Below, in pieces: positions 16,815 to 24,314 of a stretch of DNA of 58,030 nt. Within the stretch, counting starts at the first letter, position 1; the number at the start of each line of letters is the position of its first letter. Below the pieces are notes generated by a model. It made no database searches, was not told the DNA's origin, and saw only the letters and a program-made list of their open reading frames with translations. This stretch comes from Clostridia bacterium (GTDB lineage Bacteria; Bacillota; Clostridia; Oscillospirales; CAG-272): contig JAGATD010000012.1 in the NCBI GenBank assembly GCA_017621415.1, forward strand, positions 1-58,030. The letters are read 5' to 3'. The position numbers and the translations under genes are program-made.

Positions 16815-17669
16815 TTAAATATTACCTGTTACAGTAATTACGGCTACACCGGGTGTAGTTGTGATAAGACCTGTTACGGGGTCACGTGTAAATGTCGCGG
16901 CTGGAACGGGTACTGCGCCGGGAAGCGTTGCGAACTCTCCCGTCTCGGTATTATAGGTGTAGCCTGTTCCCTCTGCCAAAGCTTCACCGTTAATGGTTAC
17001 TGTAATATCTGAAAGCAGAGGATTAAACAAGTCGCTTACAATAAGGTTATCTGTTGCAACAACCGCAGTATTGCCCGAGTTCTGTACAACTATCGTATAG
17101 GTTACCTCGCCTGAGCAGGTTACAACCTGAGGACAAACCGACTTTGATATTGTCAAAGACGGCTCATCTCGTGTGGGTACTGTTGCGCTGTCCGAAAGCT
17201 CACAGGATGTCCCCCCCGCCGTAACTGTATTTGTTATAGAAGCGGCCGCTCCGAGAGGCGCAAAACCGTTTGCTCTCGTCTCGTAAATTACGGTTACATT
17301 ACCGCCGGCAGGTACGTTTATTCCCCTTACTAAAAGCTGACCGTCTACCTCTTCAGCTTCGGGCGCAGGCTGAAGAACTCCGTCAATATAGTAAAGAACA
17401 GAGCCCTGAACAAAGGTGAGGGGTACAACCTCAATTCCGCCGGGGGCTGTAAATCTGCCAAGATCGTCGGTAAGAGTAAGACCAGAATATTCCGTAACAC
17501 CGTTATTAACTATAGAAACAACATAGGTTATACCGTCACCCGGACCGTAATTTGCTGATGCGGCAGTCTTTGTAAGATCGGCTCCCGATACTATCTCGCC
17601 CTCTGTTATATTAGAGTTAATAACCGAGCCGCCGAGACTAAGCGACGCCTGATTGTAGAATGTTGCCAT
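16815..17669 (-). CDS. DUF11-like repeat protein (two beta-sandwich repeats), possible spore or cell-surface protein
   Basis: 284 residues, no signal peptide, no membrane segment and no anchor. Two DUF11-like repeats are visible. The first (about 20-140) has GDGITYVVSIVNNGVTEYSGLTLTD and a GNVTVIYETRAN end; the second (about 145-284) has SKSVCPQVVTCSGEVTYTIVVQNSGN. Composition is Thr/Val/Gly-rich and acidic. A GGAGATACAA ribosome-binding site precedes the ATG. Upstream there is a CATATAATG box but no good sigma-A -35; spacing from an ATATC box is compatible with a mother-cell (sigma-E/K) promoter, hence the speculative idea of a spore coat or exosporium protein. Monocistronic, with a clear terminator. 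Confidence 0.65.
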   Translation of the reverse strand: MATFYNQASLSLGGSVINSNITEGEIVSGADLTKTAASANYGPGDGITYVVSIVNNGVTEYSGLTLTDDLGRFTAPGGIEVVPLTFVQGSVLYYIDGVLQPAPEAEEVDGQLLVRGINVPAGGNVTVIYETRANGFAPLGAAASITNTVTAGGTSCELSDSATVPTRDEPSLTISKSVCPQVVTCSGEVTYTIVVQNSGNTAVVATDNLIVSDLFNPLLSDITVTINGEALAEGTGYTYNTETGEFATLPGAVPVPAATFTRDPVTGLITTTPGVAVITVTGNI

Positions 17670-17751
17670 TTGTATCTCCTTTAATTTTCAACAAATGTGA
17701 GCGTATTATCGCTCTCTAACATTATATGAGGCATCTCAAAATTTTGATATT

Positions 17752-18255
17752 TTATAAATAAAGGGTCATCACCGTGGCATCATAATACTTGCCGTCTATT
17801 TTAAAAAATCTTTTTATATCGCAGTTTTTCTCAAAACCGAATTTTTGATAAAGAGCAATCGCTCGCTCATTGTCAGAGCGGGCTTCGAGATAGATTATCT
17901 CGGTTCCGACCGACCTTGCAAAATCGATCATCATCTCCATAAGCCGTGATCCTATTCCTCTGCCCCAATACTCTTTCAAAACGGTTATAGAAAGCTCTGA
18001 GCTATGAGAATATCTCTGAACCCTGTTTGATTCCAAAGACGCATTTGCTATAACACGTTCTCCGTCAAGAGCGATAAGCATAATATCCTTTTTATTTTTT
18101 TTAAATCTTTCGATAAAGCGGGCTTCACGCTCGGGAGAAATATTAAATGTATCTTTCCCGTATGAAAGATAATCGGTCTCACCGCCGACAATAGTTATAT
18201 ATTTGACAAGCGCCTCGGCATCTTTGCCTTCAGCCTCGCGAAAAACAAAACTCAT
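17752..18255 (-). CDS. GNAT family N-acetyltransferase
   Basis: 167 residues from the ATG after AAGGAAG; the longer frame starts in the promoter region. Single GNAT fold: SFVFREAEGKDAEALV start, LSITVLKEYWGRGIGSRLMEM with the acetyl-CoA pyrophosphate loop, then IYLEARSDNERAIALYQKFGF. It resembles RimI/ribosomal-protein-type acetyltransferases that modify amines of small molecules or protein N-termini; the substrate is unknown. Monocistronic, with a promoter at 18287-18315. Confidence 0.88.
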   Translation of the reverse strand: MSFVFREAEGKDAEALVKYITIVGGETDYLSYGKDTFNISPEREARFIERFKKNKKDIMLIALDGERVIANASLESNRVQRYSHSSELSITVLKEYWGRGIGSRLMEMMIDFARSVGTEIIYLEARSDNERAIALYQKFGFEKNCDIKRFFKIDGKYYDATVMTLYL

Positions 18256-18286
18256 TAACTTTTCTTCCTTAATATTTATTAAAACC

Positions 18287-18315
18287 ATTATATCATTCAA
18301 AAGCACCAAAAGCAA
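18287..18315 (-). promoter_or_regulatory. Sigma-A promoter of the GNAT gene
   Basis: Minus strand: TTGCTT, 17-bp spacer, TATAAT. Confidence 0.72.
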
Positions 18316-18376
18316 TAAAATTTCCACTTTTTTCTATGTGTTTTTCTTGAATTATGAGATACAATAATAACAGAGT

Positions 18377-18435
18377 CAAGAGAACGGAGCCCGATGGGCA
18401 ACGAACTCTTCGGGCTCGATAATATAGATTTTTTT
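18377..18435 (+). promoter_or_regulatory. Leader hairpin upstream of the SASP gene
   Basis: GAGCCCGA and TCGGGCTC form a perfect 8-bp stem, followed after ten bases by a T-run. It lies in the untranslated leader of the spore-protein gene and could be an attenuator or a terminator of upstream noise. I could not place a sigma-G promoter with confidence. Confidence 0.45.
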
Positions 18436-18460
18436 AAAGAAACAAGGAGATTTAATTCTT

Positions 18461-18661
18461 ATGTCTAAGAGCAAAGTAAATGTTCCCGAAGCAAGAGCCG
18501 CACTTGATAAGTTCAAGATGGAGGCAGCAAACGAGGTTGGTGTAACCCTTAAGCAGGGCTACAACGGTGACCTTACCTCTCGTCAGGCAGGTTCTGTTGG
18601 CGGACAGATGGTAAAGAAGATGGTTGAGTCTTATGAGAACTCAATCAAGAACAACGGCTAA
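18461..18661 (+). CDS. Alpha/beta-type small acid-soluble spore protein
   Basis: 66 residues, typical of the family. VPEARAALDKFKMEAANEVGV contains the region where the GPR protease cuts (KFKMEAANEVG), followed by the DNA-binding helix YNGDLTSRQAGSVGGQMVKKMVE. These proteins coat spore DNA, force it into the A form and protect it from UV and heat, then are degraded at germination. AAGGAG precedes the ATG. This is the clearest evidence that the organism sporulates. The 3' end of this gene is duplicated immediately downstream (see repeat). Confidence 0.95.
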   Translation: MSKSKVNVPEARAALDKFKMEAANEVGVTLKQGYNGDLTSRQAGSVGGQMVKKMVESYENSIKNNG

Positions 18662-18911
18662 TTTAAACTAAAACAAGATAAATTATCCTCATCCACCGCT
18701 ATCGCGCCCCCCAAAGCTCGACAATGCTCGCTTCGGGGAACCCCGGTGCGGTCCCCCTTCCCCAAAAGGGAAGGCTGTAGGTTGGGTCTTATGAGAACTC
18801 AATCAAGACAGGCGGCTAATTTTAATCTTAAACAAGATAAATTATCCTCATCCACCGCTATCGCGACCCCCCAAAGCTCGACAATGCTCGCTTCGGGGAA
18901 CCACGGTGCGG
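18623..18911. repeat. Tandem duplication of the SASP gene 3' end plus a family-A repeat half
   Basis: Two units with a 158-bp period (18623-18780 and 18781 to about 18911). Each starts within the last codons of a SASP gene, VxSYENSIK, then a stop codon. Each continues into the same AAACAAGATAAATTATCCTC and tcatccaccgct...gtgcggt element. Unit 1 ends in codons NNG, unit 2 in TGG, so unit 2 is a diverged remnant of a second SASP paralogue. The region 18662-19093 otherwise holds no gene; an 18973-18990 TTGACT/AGTCAA hairpin is also present. Confidence 0.8.
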
Positions 18912-19093
18912 TACTTCTTCCTCACAATGAGGAAATTCGTAAGCGGAGTTTATAGAAAACTCCTTTACAGCGATTGACTGTTTTTTAGTCAAAACCTTCT
19001 CCTTTCCGATTTTGCAGGTAGTTTCAGATAAATTCAGAATATCTTTGCAGATGATGCGGATTTTCTATTAAATTTATCTCAAATTACAAATGA

Positions 19094-19120
19094 GGGTCGC
19101 CTAGACTAGGCGACCCTTTT
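19094..19120. terminator. Perfect bidirectional terminator palindrome
   Basis: GGGTCGCCTAG-A-CTAGGCGACCC followed by TTTT; terminates the DUF92-fusion gene on the minus strand and anything arriving from the SASP side. Confidence 0.85.
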
Positions 19121-19121
19121 C

Positions 19122-20570
19122 TTATATCAAAACAAAAATAACAACTGACAAAGAGGCTGCGAAAAACGTACTGAAGAAATTCACCGTATCATTGCTAATA
19201 AAGCTTAATCCTCGGTATTTTTCAGTTTTGGCACCACAGTGCACTTCCCTTTCTACAATACTTTTACACACAGTACATCTGTACTTCACCTGTAAGAGCG
19301 AGCCTAACATACTGTCAAAGACACTGCCTAAAAATCCTGAAACAAAAATAATAGCAAATCCCGCGGCATCAACCACACCAAAAAGCAACACAACAAGAGA
19401 AACAATAGCAGAAGCTGCAAGGCTTGAAAATGTACCAAGAAGAGACATTCCACCGCTTAGACCACCCTCGCATTTTTTAAGCCTGAAAACATCATATGTT
19501 CTTTTTGCAAAAAAACCAAGTCCGGAGGCAGCGGTATCAGCGAACGCCTCTGCAAGAGACGCGCAAAACGCAAAAACAAAAATCATCTCCCCGTTTATAA
19601 GATAAGCAATCGCCGCAATCATAGCTACACCGCCATTAGCAAAAACCTGAACAACGTCACGGCAGTCACCTCGTTTTTCAATAGGCTCAATTTCTTTCTG
19701 CTTTGTTTTTTTGCCATGTTTTTTGATTTTGTCCACAATAACACTTCCTGCAAAGAATGTAATCAAAACACAAAATCCAAAGTTGCCAAGTGATACGGTA
19801 ATTATAATATCCATAATTACAGCAAGAACAATTCCGCCCAGAGTCAGCGCTTTCTTTGAGTATGCCAAAGCAATTATAACAGGAGTAAGCATTACTGCCA
19901 ATAGCCCGCTGTTAATTACAGGATAAAACACAAGAGAAAATGCAAGAAGCGCCACCGAAAGGGTTATTACAATATTATCAAGTCCTTTTGATACAAACAG
20001 CTCAATCTCCGCAGCAAATATTGCGATAATAAGGCAGTGCCAAAGCTCTATCGGGTAGTCATAAAAATATCCGAACGCAAACGGTACAAAAAAGCATACA
20101 AAAAAGTTAGTGAGAGTTCCGACAATAGATTTCGAGCCGTAAACCTTAGGATTATGCTTTTTTATCGCCTGCCCTAACACCCCGGCAAGTCCATCTCCAA
20201 ATGATGTGCAAAATACCGCGATTCCAAATGGCAACATAATCCGAGGCTCAAATAGCGATACAATAGATAAAACAGTCATAGCAACCGCGTAATAAACTGT
20301 ACCCGGTGCGTTATCACCGTCAGAGGACATTGCAGGAACAAGCTTCATCTTATAATCAGCCGCCAAAAGAATTGTAAACAAAATACAAACTATGGTAAAG
20401 TGAACTGAGGGGCCGAAGAAATGATTAAGAATAACCCACTCAAATCCCACAAATATGTGTACAAACTTTCGCGTATACTTTTTAGGAACACCGATTTTAT
20501 GTAAAAGAAGCGCCCCCGCAACACATATCAGCACATACAGAATGCTGAAAATATAGCCTTTAACAATCAT
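19122..20570 (-). CDS. Fused polyprenol/dolichol kinase-like and DUF92 (VTE6-like) membrane protein
   Basis: 482 residues and about a dozen membrane helices. The N-terminal half (1-210) resembles CTP-dependent dolichol/phytol kinases (SEC59/VTE5/DGK1): KKYTRKFVHIFVGF, then CTSFGDGLAGVLG and KVYGSKSIVGTLTNF. The C-terminal half (about 290-482) is a DUF92 domain: KRGDCRDVVQVFANGG, ASLAEAFADTAASGLG, GGLSGGMSLLGTF, GSVFDSMLGSLLQ and a cysteine-containing cytoplasmic loop. Plant VTE5 phosphorylates phytol and VTE6 (DUF92) phosphorylates phytyl phosphate, so the fusion could convert a prenol to its diphosphate in two steps. A TTGACT-N17-TATAAT promoter lies upstream. The activity is inferred, not shown. 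Confidence 0.75.
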   Translation of the reverse strand: MIVKGYIFSILYVLICVAGALLLHKIGVPKKYTRKFVHIFVGFEWVILNHFFGPSVHFTIVCILFTILLAADYKMKLVPAMSSDGDNAPGTVYYAVAMTVLSIVSLFEPRIMLPFGIAVFCTSFGDGLAGVLGQAIKKHNPKVYGSKSIVGTLTNFFVCFFVPFAFGYFYDYPIELWHCLIIAIFAAEIELFVSKGLDNIVITLSVALLAFSLVFYPVINSGLLAVMLTPVIIALAYSKKALTLGGIVLAVIMDIIITVSLGNFGFCVLITFFAGSVIVDKIKKHGKKTKQKEIEPIEKRGDCRDVVQVFANGGVAMIAAIAYLINGEMIFVFAFCASLAEAFADTAASGLGFFAKRTYDVFRLKKCEGGLSGGMSLLGTFSSLAASAIVSLVVLLFGVVDAAGFAIIFVSGFLGSVFDSMLGSLLQVKYRCTVCKSIVEREVHCGAKTEKYRGLSFISNDTVNFFSTFFAASLSVVIFVLI

Positions 20571-20601
20571 AATAAATCACTTTCATTTTTTCTTATACTA
20601 T

Positions 20602-20630
20602 ATTATAGCCTTTTTTTACTATATAGTCAA
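20602..20630 (-). promoter_or_regulatory. Sigma-A promoter of the DUF92-fusion gene
   Basis: Minus strand: TTGACT, 17-bp spacer, TATAAT. Confidence 0.78.
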
Positions 20631-20682
20631 GAGAAAAAAGAAAAAGGGATACTTAATGACTAAGCATCCCAAAATTCTTATG

Positions 20683-21018
20683 TTATTCAACATTTTTTTC
20701 GTTTGACTCTTCTTCCTCACCCTCGGGATTAAGATTTTCTTTTCCGGGGATAACGATACCGCGTGTCATAGAGCGCAAATTCTCTTCGGTCTTTTTATCA
20801 AGAATTTTTTGCTTTACTGCCTTAGAAGCATTAAGGTCAGCAATTATTTCTTCACTTACAGTTCCGTCTGCAAGAGTAAGAAACTTTTCAAAAATATCAG
20901 GATAAACAAAAACCTTCTCGCAGGATTCAAATTTAACAGTAATATACTGTCCGTTTTTTGAAACTATCTTGCCAAGACCAAAAGCCTTGTGCATAACTTC
21001 AAGATCTTCAAAAACCAT
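20683..21018 (-). CDS. Small SH3/Tudor-like beta-barrel protein of unknown function
   Basis: 111 residues from the ATG that follows GGAGGTGCACT; the longer frame lacks a ribosome-binding site. Residues 6-50 (MHKAFGLGKIVSKNGQYITV, then KFESCEKVFVYPDIFEKFL) match the FGxGxV...IxVxF pattern of the small beta-barrel seen at the C-termini of UvrD/RecQ-type helicases and in CarD-like proteins. The second half is helical and the tail is Glu-rich. This suggests a nucleic-acid or polymerase contact module. No function can be assigned. The downstream gene has its own promoter. Confidence 0.55.
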   Translation of the reverse strand: MVFEDLEVMHKAFGLGKIVSKNGQYITVKFESCEKVFVYPDIFEKFLTLADGTVSEEIIADLNASKAVKQKILDKKTEENLRSMTRGIVIPGKENLNPEGEEEESNEKNVE

Positions 21019-21356
21019 AGTGCACCTCCGATTTTTTATTGTTCCAAACCACAAATCTTTTATTCCAAAAAGACTGATGTTATAGTCATAATATTAAAAA
21101 GATTTTATTTGGTTCTCATATATCAAAACGGCGTTTATTATAGCAGATATTTATGTCTAAAGTATGAATAAACAAAAGTTTTTTTATTTAATTTTTAAAA
21201 AGTTATAAAATGCACTAAAAAAGTCATTAATAAAGCGACGTATTGACGGATTTACCGATTTTTTAATGTTCTTTCCTTCATTAAAATTGTATAAAGTTAT
21301 TGAATTATCAATACAACGGTGGTAAAATATATAAAAAGATAAACGGAGTTATAACC

Positions 21357-22310
21357 TTGAATCCTTTATATATTGCTTTAACCTGTATTGCGGCAATCGC
21401 CGTAATTATACCGGGTACATCACTTGTCTGCTTTTTCATAATCTTTTATTCCCCGCGCCGTAAGGAAAATAAGAATGGCAGAATTGAAATTCCTAACGAC
21501 GAAATCTATCAGGTTCACCGAGAGCTGATTGAGTCATGGGTAATTTCAGCCCGCACAAGTCCCCACAAGGATGTAGAAATAAGGTCCTATGACGGACTGA
21601 CTCTTAAAGGCAAATTTTATGAATATGCCCCGAAAGCTGTTATAGAAATAATGTTTCACGGCTATCACGGAAATTCCGAAAGGGATATGAGCGGCGGCAT
21701 TGTAAGAGCCTCAGCCCTCGGTCACAGCGCGCTTGTTGTCGATCAAAGAGGCGCAGGACGCAGCGACGGCAAGGTAGTCACATTCGGTGTCAGAGAATAC
21801 CGAGATGTTCTTTCTTGGATAGACTTTGTTTTAAAAGAAATTGACCCGGATGCCAAAATCATTCTTACAGGTATATCAATGGGCGCATCAACGGTTCTCA
21901 TCGCCTCCGGACAAGCTCTGCCTAAAAATATTGTCGGAGTTTTAGCAGATTGCGGTTACACATCTGCCAAAGCTATAATCAAGAAGGTTCTGGGCGATAT
22001 GAAGCTTCCGCCTAATGTAATGTATCCCTTTGTCAGACTGGGCGCAAGGATATTCGGTGGATTTAATCTTGATGAAATTTCGCCCATAGAAGCCGTAAAA
22101 AATTCAAAAGTTCCTACAATATTTTTCCACGGTGAAACGGACAGCTTTGTTCCCTGCTATATGAGCGAGGAAAACTTTAAAGCCTGTATAGCTCCGAAAA
22201 AGCTTGTACTCATAAAAGGCGCCGGCCACGGCCTCGCCTTCCCCGTAAACCAAGAGCTTTACATAAAAGAAGCTAAGGATTTTTTTGATACAAATATAAC
22301 CGTAAAATAA
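21357..22310 (+). CDS. Membrane-anchored alpha/beta hydrolase
   Basis: 317 residues from a TTG start with GGAG 8 bp upstream; an earlier in-frame TTG at 21300 has no ribosome-binding site. One N-terminal membrane helix (about 5-32) is followed by PRRKE, suggesting the catalytic domain stays inside unless the helix is cleaved. The fold shows the oxyanion segment FHGYHGNSERDMSG, nucleophile Ser174 in GISMGAS, the acid in HGETDSFVP and the histidine in GAGHGLAF. It resembles the YqkD/BAAT-like peptidase-esterase group common in Firmicutes. Substrate unknown. Monocistronic; a CGATAT...ATATCG hairpin lies about 115 bp downstream (about 22433-22446). Confidence 0.85.
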   Translation: MNPLYIALTCIAAIAVIIPGTSLVCFFIIFYSPRRKENKNGRIEIPNDEIYQVHRELIESWVISARTSPHKDVEIRSYDGLTLKGKFYEYAPKAVIEIMFHGYHGNSERDMSGGIVRASALGHSALVVDQRGAGRSDGKVVTFGVREYRDVLSWIDFVLKEIDPDAKIILTGISMGASTVLIASGQALPKNIVGVLADCGYTSAKAIIKKVLGDMKLPPNVMYPFVRLGARIFGGFNLDEISPIEAVKNSKVPTIFFHGETDSFVPCYMSEENFKACIAPKKLVLIKGAGHGLAFPVNQELYIKEAKDFFDTNITVK

Positions 22311-22524
22311 AGTTGTTTTTTACTGCTTTAAATTTTAAGCGCAATTATTATGCTTTCACTAGTCATTTTGAATTACAGCTCTTACCATGCGTATTTGCAA
22401 ACTAATATCAAATCTCTAAAGTCGATATGTCATAATGATATATCGGCTTTTCGTATTCTGCTTAAAAACGTATTAAAATCCGCTTATTGTAAAATAATTA
22501 TAAAAAACATGAACGGAGGATAAA

Positions 22525-23364
22525 ATGGAACGACTTTTTAATCTTGAAAAAATGCATCAATTTAAGGAATACCTATTATGCGAAGAACGAAGTACAGCAA
22601 CGATAGGAAAATATCTGCACGATTTAAATGTATTTTATAGTTTTATGAATGGCAAGGAACTATCAAAAGCAAATGTTTTGGAGTTCAAAAGTAACCTGCT
22701 AGAAAAATACACGGTTACAAGCGCAAATTCTATGCTTGCCGCAGTCAATGTATTTTTCCGTTTTCTCGGGTGGTTTGACCTTTGCGTAAAGCAGTATAAA
22801 ATACAAAAGCCAGCCTTCTGCCCCGAAGAAAAGGAGCTGACAAGGGCGGAATATAGGCGGCTAATAGAAACGGCTAAGCGAAAAAATAACATTCGGCTCA
22901 ATTTAATTATTCAAACCATATGCTCAAGCGGCATCAGAGTAAGCGAATTGCAATATATTACAGTAGAAGCTGTTCACCGAGGTGAAGCTTTTGTAAATTG
23001 TAAAGGTAAGAACAGACGAATATTTATTGTTAGAGAGCTGCAAAAAAAGCTTTTGGAATATATAAAGCTGCAAAGAATAAAATCAGGCGCAGTATTTGTT
23101 ACAAAAAACGGAAAGCCGGTAAACCGACACAACATCTGGCGGGATATGAAAGCCTTATGCAAGGATGCAAACGTGCCAAGCTCAAAGGTTTTTCCGCATA
23201 ATCTTCGCCATCTGTTTGCCCGAACCTTTTATAATATCGAAAAGGATATATCAAAGCTGGCAGACATTTTAGGGCACACCAACATTAATACCACAAGAAT
23301 ATATATCATAACCACAGCAAGCGAACACAAGCGTAAAATGGGAAACATGCGCTTGATTATATAA
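22525..23364 (+). CDS. Tyrosine recombinase, predicted invertase of the adjacent promoter switch
   Basis: 279 residues. An N-terminal SAM-like core-binding domain (about 8-90) and a C-terminal catalytic domain with all residues of the family: Arg138 (SSGIRVSEL), Lys160 or 162, His225 and Arg228 (PHNLRHLFA), His251 (LGHTNINTT), and nucleophile Tyr260 (RIYI). GGAGG lies 8 bp before the ATG. No excisionase, phage or conjugation gene is nearby. Instead an 18-bp inverted repeat begins 32 bp after the stop codon, its partner lies 234 bp further on, and a SipW/TasA-like operon follows. This placement points to site-specific DNA inversion, like RecV/Xer-type phase-variation recombinases, rather than phage integration. 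Confidence 0.9.
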   Translation: MERLFNLEKMHQFKEYLLCEERSTATIGKYLHDLNVFYSFMNGKELSKANVLEFKSNLLEKYTVTSANSMLAAVNVFFRFLGWFDLCVKQYKIQKPAFCPEEKELTRAEYRRLIETAKRKNNIRLNLIIQTICSSGIRVSELQYITVEAVHRGEAFVNCKGKNRRIFIVRELQKKLLEYIKLQRIKSGAVFVTKNGKPVNRHNIWRDMKALCKDANVPSSKVFPHNLRHLFARTFYNIEKDISKLADILGHTNINTTRIYIITTASEHKRKMGNMRLII

Positions 23365-23395
23365 ACAAAAAAAGACCGACCAACGCCGATCTGTC

Positions 23396-23413
23396 ACATA
23401 ACGCTTGTTATGT
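23396..23413. repeat. Left inverted repeat of the invertible element (recombination site IRL)
   Basis: ACATAACGCTTGTTATGT. Internally it is ACATAAC and GTTATGT arms around an asymmetric GCTT centre, the dyad expected of a tyrosine-recombinase core site. Its exact reverse complement is at 23648-23665. Confidence 0.9.
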
Positions 23414-23460
23414 GTTCAAAAAAACACGTATGCTATTGAAAGCATCTGTTTTGTGCATTG

Positions 23461-23489
23461 ATTATAACACAAACTTTTGGATTTTTCAA
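23461..23489 (-). promoter_or_regulatory. Promoter inside the invertible segment
   Basis: Minus strand: TTGAAA, 17-bp spacer, TATAAT, with TGT immediately before the -10 (extended -10). In this orientation it fires leftward across the left repeat into the 3' end of the recombinase gene, antisense to it. A second, weaker minus-strand candidate (TTGTCA-N18-TTATAA) lies at 23507-23536. Confidence 0.8.
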
Positions 23490-23537
23490 TAGTTTTCTCT
23501 ACATATTTATAAAAGATTTTCTTCCGGGCATGACAAT

Positions 23538-23588
23538 AAAGCCTTTTTTGATTTGTTTTTTTAAAAATCATGTAAAAAGGCTTTTTTT
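23538..23588 (+). terminator. Terminator inside the invertible segment
   Basis: AAAGCCTTTTT pairs with AAAAAGGCTTT; inner GAT/ATC pairs extend the stem; a T-run follows. In this orientation it blocks readthrough from the recombinase gene into the SipW operon. Confidence 0.82.
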
Positions 23589-23647
23589 GTTATGCTTTTT
23601 TTTACTTGGATAGTTCTCAAAATCAAAATACATGTCCCGTCTTTACA

Positions 23648-23665
23648 ACATAACAAGCGTTATGT
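23648..23665. repeat. Right inverted repeat of the invertible element (recombination site IRR)
   Basis: ACATAACAAGCGTTATGT, the exact reverse complement of the left site; here the palindromic arms extend to 10 bp (ACAACATAAC / GTTATGTTGT). It ends about 25 bp upstream of the first ribosome-binding site of the operon, so inversion leaves the coding sequence intact. Confidence 0.9.
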
Positions 23666-23705
23666 TGTTTTTATGTTAAGTGTGAACTTTAGGGAGGTAA
23701 GTCAA

Positions 23706-24314
23706 TTGTATTATGACAGCTATGACACATACAAATACTACCAGGAAAGAAGAAAAACAAGAGCTATAATTGCTTTAAGCATTACGGTTTTTATTCTCCT
23801 GATAGCTTTTATAGGTTTGGTGTACTTTGTTTTTACACTGCAAAACGATGGCAAAATCGGTGTTATAACAACATCGGGTGAATGTAAGGTTGATGTTATT
23901 GATACAGAGGGTAATTCTTTAATAGGTGACGTTCTGGATTTTGTTGCAAAGGAAAAAGAAAGAAAAATTTACTTTGAGCCGGGTTCTACATATTACACCG
24001 AGGGCTTTACTGTGAAAAACATTGGCACAATGCCTGTGAATTTTCACGCAAGAATATCCAAGGATGATGATGAAGACAGCCTTGCCTTTGAGGAGGCGTT
24101 TGAGTTCTGGATAACTAAGGATATCACAAATTTAAAAAATGCAGATAGGTTAACATCATTTTCAGGACATCTTGACGTTAATCAAACCAGCGAAACCTAC
24201 TATTTGGTTATAAAAATGAAAGAAGAAGCCGGAAACGAATTTCAAAACAAGACCTATACAGGCATAGGAATAACCGTTTATGCAGTACAGGCTAATGCCG
24301 ATATTGAAGAATGA
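23706..24314 (+). CDS. Membrane-anchored TasA/camelysin-like protein, first gene of the SipW operon
   Basis: 202 residues from a TTG start placed 8 bp after AGGGAGG; an in-frame ATG nearer the right repeat has no ribosome-binding site. A short basic N-terminus (YYQERRKTRAI) precedes one membrane helix (about 20-43) that lacks the AWFTDS cleavage motif of its neighbours, so it probably remains membrane-bound. The outer domain has the TasA-family signature: YFEPGSTYYTEGFTVKNIG, PVNFHARIS, YYLVIKMKEEAGNEFQNKTYT and a final VYAVQAN strand. The stop overlaps the sipW start (ATGA). By position it corresponds to tapA of the Bacillus tapA-sipW-tasA operon, an anchor or assembly factor for fibres. Confidence 0.78.
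   Translation: MYYDSYDTYKYYQERRKTRAIIALSITVFILLIAFIGLVYFVFTLQNDGKIGVITTSGECKVDVIDTEGNSLIGDVLDFVAKEKERKIYFEPGSTYYTEGFTVKNIGTMPVNFHARISKDDDEDSLAFEEAFEFWITKDITNLKNADRLTSFSGHLDVNQTSETYYLVIKMKEEAGNEFQNKTYTGIGITVYAVQANADIEE

Larger units (their letters stand above)
23396..23665. other. Predicted invertible promoter segment (phase-variation switch), assembled in the OFF orientation
   Basis: 270 bp bounded by perfect 18-bp inverted repeats (spacer 23414-23647, 234 bp). Inside are a near-consensus promoter on the minus strand (23461-23489, pointing at the recombinase gene) and an intrinsic terminator on the plus strand (23538-23588, facing the SipW operon). Inverting the segment would move the promoter to about 23572-23600, pointing into the operon that starts at 23706, and turn the terminator away. 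Both elements therefore agree on OFF for the order given here. No ORF lies in the segment. Confidence 0.85.

Noticed and set aside
22525..23364. Phage or ICE integrase
   Set aside because: No excisionase, phage or conjugation genes are nearby, and an inverted-repeat pair starts 32 bp downstream. DNA inversion explains the context better.
23396..23665. Rho-independent terminator pair or operator explanation for the inverted repeats
   Set aside because: The repeats are 234 bp apart, perfect over 18 bp, each internally dyadic with opposite central orientation, and enclose a promoter. This is far better explained as recombination sites.
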